Of a stretch of DNA of 64,000 nucleotides, positions 53,460 through 64,000 are shown one piece after another. Position 1 is the first letter of the stretch, and every line of letters starts with the position of its first letter. Below the pieces are notes generated by a model that ran no database searches, had not been told where the DNA came from, and worked only from the letters and a program-made list of their open reading frames with translations. A program made the translations under genes and the position numbers. The DNA comes from Corynebacterium pseudodiphtheriticum DSM 44287 (GTDB lineage: Bacteria > Actinomycetota > Actinomycetes > Mycobacteriales > Mycobacteriaceae): contig NZ_JIAH01000005.1 of assembly GCF_000688415.1 (NCBI RefSeq), positions 186,001-250,000 on the forward strand, written 5' to 3'.

Positions 53460-53552
53460 GTAACCACTATGTAGCGCGATCATCTCACATGGTGTGACAT
53501 GATGCGGCATAGTGCGGGGGCCACCCAGGCGCCTCTCGGTCCCTGGGTACGG

Positions 53553-53558
53553 TAAACT
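53553..53558 (+). promoter_or_regulatory. -10 box for leaderless DUF3068 transcript
   Basis: TAAACT, 7 nt before ATG 53566, no Shine-Dalgarno. It selects this start over the upstream frame beginning at 53512. Confidence 0.5.
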
Positions 53559-53565
53559 GCCACAC

Positions 53566-54636
53566 ATGCTGCCTGCCTCACGCGTTTTGTCTGCCATTGC
53601 GATCGGCATTGGCCTTGCCTTGGTGGTCGGCGCCGGCCTGGCTTCGCGTTTCGTGCACATTGACGCGCGATTACCGCTTGATGTCCAGCACACCACCTTT
53701 CGGCTTGTAGACGACGCCACTGGTTACCAGCGCCAGTTGCATTGGGACCTGCTGGAGCCTGCTGATGCAGAATCGGTCGCCGTTCGCGTTGGTTCGACGC
53801 TTATACGAAGCACCGAGGAAAACCAAGCAGGCCAGCCCGACGAGCAGCCAGGGGGTAACCACGCGCAAGACAACCCGGACGCAACCGAGCTTGTCGACGC
53901 CGACGTTTGGGCCTTCGATATGGACCGTCGGAGCGGGCAAGCGCTGAGTACTGCGCAACTCAGCCACACGTTGGTGACTCCGGCTGCACACGTCGAGATC
54001 GATGGCCAGTGGTTAAAATTCCCAGTTGACGCGGAAAAGACCAGCTATGACGTGTTTGACGAAACGCTTCGGGAATCCCACCCGGCGGCGTTTCAGGAGG
54101 AAGTTACAGTAGACGGGGTGGAGCTGTACCGTTATCGTCAGGTCATCGATCCGGTGAACGTCGCCTCGAAATACGCGGATGCGCGCAACACTAAACAGGA
54201 AGACCCGGTGGTTCCTGATAGAGCTCCTGCAGAAAACGCTGAAGAAGCGCCTGTGAAAACTCCAGAAGAAAACGCAGAAGAAGCGGACGCGCTAGAACAA
54301 GTTCCGGCACCCACAATCAGGCGGCAGTTGTATTTGCATCATTCGGCGACGCGTGATTATTTTGTGCATCCACGCACAGGCATGATCGTCGACGTGCACG
54401 AAACTGTCGACGATTATTTTGCGACTCACACGGGAGAGCGTATCGAAGACGGCATTGCATATGAGGCGCAGCTTGCCGACGCCGACGTCGAAAAGCTTAT
54501 TACCCAGGCGGAGTCATTCCCTGACGATGACACAGTGCGTCTTATCCGCTACATTGTGTTGGGACTTGGTGCGCTTATTACAGTGCTGGCGTTGATCGGC
54601 GTGTTTGGTGGCTTTCGGCGAGTCCGACAGAACTAG
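53566..54636 (+). CDS. DUF3068 family membrane-anchored protein
   Basis: 356 residues. One helix at each end (ASRVLSAIAIGIGLALVVGAGL and LIRYIVLGLGALITVLALIGVFGG) flanks an extracytoplasmic domain, the DUF3068 layout found in actinobacteria. LYLHHSATRDYFVHPRTGMIVDVHE is a recognisable core. An acidic Pro/Ala/Glu insertion (about 215-245) contains two near-identical PxENAEEA stretches. Function unknown; it lies upstream of rpoB on the same strand. Confidence 0.8.
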   Translation: MLPASRVLSAIAIGIGLALVVGAGLASRFVHIDARLPLDVQHTTFRLVDDATGYQRQLHWDLLEPADAESVAVRVGSTLIRSTEENQAGQPDEQPGGNHAQDNPDATELVDADVWAFDMDRRSGQALSTAQLSHTLVTPAAHVEIDGQWLKFPVDAEKTSYDVFDETLRESHPAAFQEEVTVDGVELYRYRQVIDPVNVASKYADARNTKQEDPVVPDRAPAENAEEAPVKTPEENAEEADALEQVPAPTIRRQLYLHHSATRDYFVHPRTGMIVDVHETVDDYFATHTGERIEDGIAYEAQLADADVEKLITQAESFPDDDTVRLIRYIVLGLGALITVLALIGVFGGFRRVRQN

Positions 54637-54788
54637 GTCTGAGCAGCAGGTGCTCCGTTAACTCCCTCTGCCACAGTTGCTAATCAGGACTTTACAAAAT
54701 AAGCAAATTGCAATAGACTGCTACGTTGCGCTGGAATCTGTGGACTAGTGCATGCTTGAGCCTTGTTGATTTTCGTGAAAACGTTCAC

Positions 54789-54816
54789 TTGACAAGGTGA
54801 TTTTATGCTATCTGAT
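54789..54816 (+). promoter_or_regulatory. Candidate rpoBC promoter
   Basis: TTGACA (54789-54794) is perfect. Downstream, TCTGAT at 16 bp or TATCTG at 14 bp could be the -10. It sits about 95-115 bp before rpoB. Confidence 0.45.
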
Positions 54817-54909
54817 CACGGAATTCCACAGCAATAAAAGATGCTAAAAAATACCAGCGGTTGTAGGGCAGTCACATGCCAGAGTGGCTGAAACCCGCTT
54901 CCGCGTGAG

Positions 54910-57900
54910 GTGCTGGAAGGACCCATCTTGGCAGTCTCCCGCCAGACCAGTTCAGTGGCTAATATTCCCGGAGCCCCGCAACGGTACTCGTTCGCGAAGA
55001 TTAACGAACCGATCGCCGTCCCGGGGCTTTTAGACCTACAACGAGACTCTTACGATTGGCTCATCGGTACGCCCGAGTGGCGTGAGCGCGAACAAGAACG
55101 TCGCGGTGCCGATGCGCAGATTACTTCAGGGCTCGAGGATATCCTGAATGAGCTTTCGCCGATTGAGGATTACTCCGGCAACATGTCTCTTTCGTTGTCT
55201 GAGCCCCGTTTCGAACCGGTGAAAAACACCGTCGACGAGGCGAAAGAAAAAGACATTAACTACTCCGCACCACTGTATGTGACTGCGGAATTCATTAATT
55301 CCGATACCCAGGAGATCAAGTCCCAGACTGTTTTCATCGGTGATTTCCCGATGATGACCGAAAAGGGCACCTTCATCGTGAACGGTACAGAGCGCGTCAT
55401 TGTTTCGCAGCTGGTCCGTTCCCCGGGTGTTTACTTTGATCGTTCTATCGACAAATCCACCGAGCGTCCGCTGCATGCGGTGAAGGTTATCCCTTCTCGT
55501 GGCGCGTGGCTGGAATTTGACGTTGATAAGCGTGACACCGTCGGCGTGCGTATTGACCGCAAGCGTCGCCAGCCGGTTACTGTGCTGTTGAAGGCTTTGG
55601 GTTGGACCGAAGAGAAGATCCGGGACCGTTTCGGCTTCTCCGAACTTATGATGTCCACGCTGGAAGCTGACGGCGTTGCCAATACCGACGAGGCTTTGTT
55701 GGAAATCTACCGCAAGCAACGTCCGGGCGAGCAGCCTACCCGCGATCTGGCGCAGTCGCTGCTGGACAATTCTTTCTTCAACCCAAAGCGCTATGACTTG
55801 GCACGCGTTGGTCGTTACAAGATCAACCGCAAGTTGGGCTTGGGTGGCGATCATGATGGTCTGAGCACCCTAACTGAAGAAGACATTGCCACCACGCTGG
55901 AATATCTGGTGCGTTTGCACACCGGCGAGCGGGAGATGCAATCGCCGGAAGGTCAGCATCTGATGTTGGACACCGACGACATCGACCACTTTGGTAACCG
56001 TCGTCTGCGTACTGTCGGTGAGTTGATTCAAAACCAGGTGCGCGTCGGTTTGTCTCGTATGGAGCGCGTCGTACGTGAACGTATGACCACCCAGGATGCA
56101 GAGTCGATCACTCCGACTTCTTTGATTAACGTCCGTCCGGTCTCTGCTTCGATTCGCGAATTCTTTGGTACTTCCCAGCTGTCCCAGTTTATGGACCAGA
56201 ACAACTCACTGTCTGGTCTGACCCACAAGCGTCGTCTCTCCGCGCTGGGTCCTGGCGGTCTGTCGCGCGAGCGCGCCGGCATCGAAGTTCGTGACGTGCA
56301 CCCTTCGCACTACGGACGCATGTGTCCAATTGAGACCCCGGAAGGTCCGAACATTGGTCTGATCGGTTCATTGGCATCGTACGCTCGAGTGAATTCCTTC
56401 GGCTTTATCGAGACCCCATACCGCAAAGTTGTGGATGGTCGCGTTACTGACGAAGTTGAGTACCTGGCTGCCGATGCGGAAGACCGTTATTCCATTGCCC
56501 AGGCTGAGGTCCCAACCGCAGAAGACGGCACGATTACCAGTGACCGTATCGAGGTCCGCCAGAAGGATGGCGATATCGCCGTTACCACTGCTGACGGCGT
56601 AGATTACGTTGACGTTTCCCCACGACAGATGGTTTCTGTCGCTACCGCGATGATTCCGTTCCTGGAGCACGACGACGCTAACCGTGCTTTGATGGGTGCG
56701 AACATGCAGCGCCAGGCGGTTCCTCTGGTCCGTTCCGAGGCACCATATGTTGGCACGGGTATGGAATTGCGCGCCGCTTATGATGCTGGCGACGTAGTCA
56801 TTACGCCGAAGGCAGGCGTTGTGGAAAACGTCTCTGCGGATCTGATCACCATCATGGATGATGATGGCATTCGCGATACCTACATGCTGCGCAAATTCGA
56901 GCGCACCAACCAGGGCACCAACTACAACCAGACTCCACTGGTTAATATTGGAGACCGCGTCGAGGCAGGCCAAGTGCTTGCCGACGGCCCTGGTACCCAT
57001 AACGGCGAAATGTCGTTGGGCCGCAACATGCTGGTGGCGTTCATGCCGTGGGAAGGCCACAACTACGAGGACGCGATCATTCTGAATCAGTCCATCGTGG
57101 AAGATGACTCTTTGACGTCCGTGCACATCGAAGAACACGAAATCGATGCTCGTGACACCAAACTTGGTGCCGAAGAAATTACTCGCGAAATTCCGAATGT
57201 TTCGGAAGATGTTCTACGAGACCTCGACGAGCGCGGAATCATCCGCATCGGTGCAGACGTCCGCCCAGGCGACATCCTGGTCGGTAAGGTCACGCCGAAG
57301 GGTGAAACTGAGCTGACCCCTGAGGAGCGTTTGCTCCGTGCCATCTTTGGTGAGAAGGCTCGCGAAGTTCGCGATACCTCGATGAAGGTTCCACACGGTG
57401 AGACCGGCAAGGTCATTGGCGTGGCGCGCTTCTCTCGTGAGGATGACGATGATCTCTCGCCAGGCGTCAATGAGATGATTCGCGTCTACGTTGCCCAGAA
57501 GCGCAAGATCCAGGATGGCGATAAGCTCGCTGGCCGTCACGGTAACAAGGGTGTCGTCGGCAAGATCCTGCCGCCGGAGGATATGCCATTCATGGAAGAC
57601 GGAACCCCGGTTGACGTCATCCTGAACACCCACGGTGTTCCTCGTCGTATGAACATTGGTCAGGTTTTGGAGATTCACCTGGGTTGGCTGGCACATGCCG
57701 GTTGGAAGGTTGATCCCAACGATCCGCAAAACGAAGAACTTATCAAGACCCTGCCGAAGGAACTGTACGACGTTCCAGCCCATTCGCTGACCGCAACCCC
57801 GGTTTTCGACGGTGCTTCCAACGAAGAAGTCTCTGGTCTGTTGGCTAACTCCCGTCCAAACCGAGACGGCAATGTCATGGTGGATCGCCATGGTAAGGCT

Positions 57901-58404
57901 CGTTTGTTTGACGGCCGCTCCGGTGAGCCATTCGAGCACCCGATCTCCGTCGGTTACATGTACATCTTGAAGTTGCACCACCTGATCGACGAGAAGATTC
58001 ACGCTCGCTCGACTGGTCCTTATTCCATGATTACCCAGCAGCCGCTGGGTGGTAAGGCACAGTTCGGTGGTCAGCGCTTCGGTGAGATGGAGGTGTGGGC
58101 AATGCAGGCATACGGTGCCGCCTACACCCTGCAGGAGCTTCTGACGATCAAGTCCGACGATGTGGTTGGACGTGTGAAGGTCTACGAGGCGATCGTGAAG
58201 GGCGATAACATTCCGGATCCGGGTATCCCAGAGTCCTTCAAGGTCTTGCTCAAGGAGCTGCAGTCGCTGTGCCTGAACGTTGAGGTTCTTTCCTCTGACG
58301 GAACTCCGATGGAGCTGTCTGGCTCTGACGAGGACGACGAAGCCGGACCATCGCTGGGCATTAACTTGTCCCGCGATGAGGGCGCCGCTGCAGACATCTC
58401 CTAA
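54910..58404 (+). CDS. rpoB: RNA polymerase beta subunit
   Basis: 1164 residues from GTG 54910; TTG 54928, which has a GGAAGGA Shine-Dalgarno at the right distance, may be the true start. All core motifs are present. The rifampicin region (about residues 420-455) reads [29 protein letters not shown], with the Asp, His and Ser positions linked to resistance in their sensitive state. [20 protein letters not shown] and [24 protein letters not shown] mark the catalytic and C-terminal regions. rpoC follows. Confidence 0.99.
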   Translation: MLEGPILAVSRQTSSVANIPGAPQRYSFAKINEPIAVPGLLDLQRDSYDWLIGTPEWREREQERRGADAQITSGLEDILNELSPIEDYSGNMSLSLSEPRFEPVKNTVDEAKEKDINYSAPLYVTAEFINSDTQEIKSQTVFIGDFPMMTEKGTFIVNGTERVIVSQLVRSPGVYFDRSIDKSTERPLHAVKVIPSRGAWLEFDVDKRDTVGVRIDRKRRQPVTVLLKALGWTEEKIRDRFGFSELMMSTLEADGVANTDEALLEIYRKQRPGEQPTRDLAQSLLDNSFFNPKRYDLARVGRYKINRKLGLGGDHDGLSTLTEEDIATTLEYLVRLHTGEREMQSPEGQHLMLDTDDIDHFGNRRLRTVGELIQNQVRVGLSRMERVVRERMTTQDAESITPTSLINVRPVSASIREFFGTSQLSQFMDQNNSLSGLTHKRRLSALGPGGLSRERAGIEVRDVHPSHYGRMCPIETPEGPNIGLIGSLASYARVNSFGFIETPYRKVVDGRVTDEVEYLAADAEDRYSIAQAEVPTAEDGTITSDRIEVRQKDGDIAVTTADGVDYVDVSPRQMVSVATAMIPFLEHDDANRALMGANMQRQAVPLVRSEAPYVGTGMELRAAYDAGDVVITPKAGVVENVSADLITIMDDDGIRDTYMLRKFERTNQGTNYNQTPLVNIGDRVEAGQVLADGPGTHNGEMSLGRNMLVAFMPWEGHNYEDAIILNQSIVEDDSLTSVHIEEHEIDARDTKLGAEEITREIPNVSEDVLRDLDERGIIRIGADVRPGDILVGKVTPKGETELTPEERLLRAIFGEKAREVRDTSMKVPHGETGKVIGVARFSREDDDDLSPGVNEMIRVYVAQKRKIQDGDKLAGRHGNKGVVGKILPPEDMPFMEDGTPVDVILNTHGVPRRMNIGQVLEIHLGWLAHAGWKVDPNDPQNEELIKTLPKELYDVPAHSLTATPVFDGASNEEVSGLLANSRPNRDGNVMVDRHGKARLFDGRSGEPFEHPISVGYMYILKLHHLIDEKIHARSTGPYSMITQQPLGGKAQFGGQRFGEMEVWAMQAYGAAYTLQELLTIKSDDVVGRVKVYEAIVKGDNIPDPGIPESFKVLLKELQSLCLNVEVLSSDGTPMELSGSDEDDEAGPSLGINLSRDEGAAADIS

Positions 58405-58486
58405 ACGGCAAAACCAACGCCGAAATACCAAAAGTCCTTAATAGTCATTGCAATCCCTCCTTCATCGGAGGGGAAAGGGTATTTAC

Positions 58487-62482
<3,996 letters not shown>

Positions 62483-62530
62483 AGCGCTGTTTGTGTCCCG
62501 CAGCTTCCATAGGCGCAGGGACCCACAGCA

Positions 62531-62565
62531 TTAGGACTATTATCGCCACTCGGTGCTAGTCCTAA
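62531..62565 (+). promoter_or_regulatory. Hairpin after rpoC
   Basis: TTAGGACTA (62531-62539) pairs with TAGTCCTAA (62557-62565). It precedes the terminator and could protect the 3' end of the rpoC mRNA. Confidence 0.5.
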
Positions 62566-62575
62566 GCCGTTCTGC

Positions 62576-62608
62576 AAGGCCCTATCCCTTTTCGGGGTAG
62601 GGCCTTTT
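62576..62608 (+). terminator. Terminator of the rpoBC transcript
   Basis: AAGGCCCTATCCC pairs with GGGGTAGGGCCTT around TTTTC and ends in TTTT. The remaining 220 bp up to the ykoE-like gene hold only a small CACCAC/GTGGTG hairpin (62714-62731); no thiamine riboswitch core is recognisable. Confidence 0.85.
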
Positions 62609-62828
62609 GCGCGCCCAGATCGTGCTTGGTGTTTAGACTCGAGTGAGCCTTGTGGGCGGGCTGAGCCGAAATTACCGGCATTTCAGACAGGTCAAGGCCG
62701 TGCGTGCCTGGTGCACCACCTGGGTGTGGTGATTGTTCCCATAAGTGCTTGGAAAAACTTAGCCTTGGGTATAGCGTAAAGCGGGCTTAGAAACTTAAAA
62801 GGATCATTAGAATTTCAGAAAGGCAGCC

Positions 62829-63452
62829 ATGTCTGATCATTCCTCCAATGCGCGCGCGACAGCAGAACCGAAACGTAGCCTGACTTGGCGCCCGATCGAC
62901 ATCGTCATCGTCGCCATCTTGGGTGTGGCGACTGGATTCATCTTCGTAGTCTGGAACAACATCGGTTACGCGTGGTTTACCGCTATGGATAATCTCACGC
63001 CAGGGCTGGGTGGTCTGGCGGTGGGCATTTGGCTGCTCGGTGGTGTGCTTGGTGGATTAATTATCCGGAAACCGGGTGCGGCGATCTTCGTCGAGGTTTT
63101 TGCGGCCAGTGTTTCTGCAGCTCTGGGTTCGCAATGGGGGCCGGAAACCCTCTATTCCGGTTTGGCACAGGGGTTGGGTGCGGAATTGATCTTCCTTATC
63201 TTTGCCTACCGCAAGTTTAATATCGTCGTCGCCACGCTTTCTGGTATCGGGGCAGGTGTTGGCGCCTGGACGTTGGAATTGTTCCTCTCTCCGAACCTGG
63301 CAAAATCGCTGGAATTCAACATTATCTACCTCGTATGCGTTGCCATTTCGGGTGCGATCCTGGCTGGCATTCTGGGTTTTTCGTTAATGAAGTCACTGGC
63401 GAAAACGAGTGCTCTCGACCGTTTCGCGGCTGGTCGGGAGCACCGCGCATAG
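62829..63452 (+). CDS. ECF transporter S component, YkoE type
   Basis: 207 residues, about five or six membrane helices. RPIDIVIVAILGVATGFIFVVWN, GGVLGGLIIRKPGAAIFVEVFAASVSAALGSQWG and LGAELIFLIFAYRKFN match the YkoE substrate-binding family, usually linked to thiamine precursor (hydroxymethylpyrimidine) uptake. GAAAGGC precedes the ATG. An ATPase gene follows. I see no TPP riboswitch before it, so the substrate remains inference. Confidence 0.85.
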   Translation: MSDHSSNARATAEPKRSLTWRPIDIVIVAILGVATGFIFVVWNNIGYAWFTAMDNLTPGLGGLAVGIWLLGGVLGGLIIRKPGAAIFVEVFAASVSAALGSQWGPETLYSGLAQGLGAELIFLIFAYRKFNIVVATLSGIGAGVGAWTLELFLSPNLAKSLEFNIIYLVCVAISGAILAGILGFSLMKSLAKTSALDRFAAGREHRA

Positions 63453-63512
63453 AGCTTCCGGACCAAAAACACTAGCTCTCCATCATTCGACACCAATCGC
63501 ATCCTTATCGAT

Positions 63513-64000
63513 ATGTCAGCAACAGCGGTCGAAATTGCTAATTACACCTGGAGGCATGCTGGGCGCGCGAAGCCAGCGATCGACAATCTGAACCTAGAGA
63601 TTGCGGCCGGCGAACGTGTGCTCATTTGTGGTAATTCGGGTTCAGGGAAATCCACTTTGGTCGCTGCCATCGCTGGTGTGTTGGGCGGTGATGAAGAAGG
63701 CGATGAATCTGGCCGGTTGTTGCTTGCAGATGCCAGCGGTAGAAAAGAGCCTGCAGGAACCTCAACACCAGTGGGCCTGGTATTACAGGATCCGGACTCG
63801 CAGGTAATAGCTGCACGCGTGGGGGACGACGTCGCATTTGGCTGCGAAAATCTAGGATTGGAGCGCACCGAAATTTGGTCCCGGGTCCGTGAGGCCCTGC
63901 CATTGGTGGGTTTGAATCTCCCGTTAGACCATCCGACTGCATTCTTGTCTGGTGGCCAAAAGCAGCGCTTGGCTCTGGCGGGTGTTATTGCCATGCGTCC
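63513..64000 (+). CDS. ECF transporter ATP-binding subunit (partial, YkoD type)
   Basis: 162 codons from ATG 63513 remain open at the window edge. Walker A LICGNSGSGKSTL, Q-loop LVLQDPDSQVIAARVGDDVAFGCENLG and the signature FLSGGQKQRLALAG identify an ECF/cobalt-type ABC ATPase. It is 60 bp after the S component. No Shine-Dalgarno is evident. YkoD proteins usually carry two ATPase domains; whether this one does lies outside the window. Confidence 0.9.
   Translation, partial: MSATAVEIANYTWRHAGRAKPAIDNLNLEIAAGERVLICGNSGSGKSTLVAAIAGVLGGDEEGDESGRLLLADASGRKEPAGTSTPVGLVLQDPDSQVIAARVGDDVAFGCENLGLERTEIWSRVREALPLVGLNLPLDHPTAFLSGGQKQRLALAGVIAMR

Larger units (their letters stand above)
7782..57564. repeat. 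Dispersed decamer CTTGCCGACG, 28 copies found by eye
   Basis: Plus-strand copies start at 7782, 8410, 9345, 15243, 16511, 20003, 26760, 29721, 31972, 32041, 32863, 34521, 37392, 39523, 41150, 54472 and 56977. Reverse-complement copies start at 23785, 24304, 28361, 32196, 37428, 40046, 40127, 48626, 51468, 53174 and 57555. All lie inside coding sequence or the ATPase pseudogene. Equal base use would predict about 0.12 copies on both strands of 64 kb. G precedes the core in roughly 17 of 28. Confidence 0.85.

Noticed and set aside
54870..54910. Possible tRNA fragment before rpoB
   Set aside because: A D-arm-like string is present but no acceptor or T-arm pairs with it.
56083..56300. Possible rifampicin resistance mutation (Ser in QNNSLSG where E. 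coli has Pro)
   Set aside because: From memory this Ser is usual in corynebacteria, and the main resistance positions (Asp, His, Ser) are unchanged.
7782..57564. CTTGCCGACG as a KOPS- or Chi-like polar sequence
   Set aside because: Orientation is mixed (17 against 11) across a single 64-kb stretch, without the strong polarity expected of such signals; whole-genome data could change this.

Overview
The window is a stretch of actinobacterial chromosome, almost certainly from the genus Corynebacterium or a very close relative. Several things point there. The gene order proC - HTH gene - 33-residue bS22-like protein - SerB1-like phosphatase - glutaredoxin-like - hemA - hemC - hemD - hemB matches the order I know from mycobacteria and C. 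glutamicum. The same is true of menD - DUF3592 - mgtA - menG - menJ-type reductase - polyprenyl diphosphate synthase, and of secE - nusG - rplK - rplA ... rplJ - rplL ... rpoB - rpoC. GC content looks intermediate. The species cannot be fixed from sequence reading alone.

Layout. 0.2-5.8 kb: proC, a small HTH protein, the bS22-like protein, a DUF222/13E12-type HNH protein, a HAD phosphatase and a glutaredoxin-like protein. 6-17 kb: tetrapyrrole synthesis (hemA, hemC, hemD fusion, hemB, a membrane protein, hemE, hemY, hemL); hemH and hemQ are not here. 17-22.5 kb: phosphoglycerate-mutase-like protein and a system II cytochrome c maturation set (TlpA/ResA-like, ccdA, resB, ccsB), which fits beside heme supply. 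22.7-41.3 kb: menaquinone synthesis (menA, menE, menB, menC, menD, menG, menJ-like, polyprenyl diphosphate synthase) interleaved with an auxin-efflux-type carrier, an aldo/keto reductase, a UvrA-like ATPase, small membrane proteins and an MgtA-like mannosyltransferase; menF and menH are not here. 41.4-44.5 kb: tRNA-Tyr, a divergent LysR/TDT-exporter pair, then tRNA-Thr, tRNA-Met and tRNA-Trp. 44.5-62.5 kb: the secE-nusG-rplKA and rplJL-rpoBC transcription/translation block, interrupted by a DUF454 protein, a CrtI-like oxidoreductase, a broken AAA/DUF4143 ATPase, a flavodoxin-like protein and a DUF3068 protein. 62.8-64 kb: YkoE-type ECF S component and the start of its ATPase.

The genes themselves are ordinary. 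The unusual signals sit on top of them. (1) A 10-bp word, CTTGCCGACG, occurs at least 28 times on both strands, always inside genes and in several reading frames; this resembles a DNA uptake or other iterated genomic signal. (2) Short tandem repeats with a fixed 15-bp unit lie inside at least five unrelated housekeeping genes; in hemD they continue past the stop codon. (3) Many genes have a TANNNT box exactly 6-7 nt before the start codon, the signature of leaderless transcripts. (4) A phased 22-bp degenerate repeat array lies upstream of the broken ATPase, and a pair of identical inverted repeats upstream of the CrtI-like gene.
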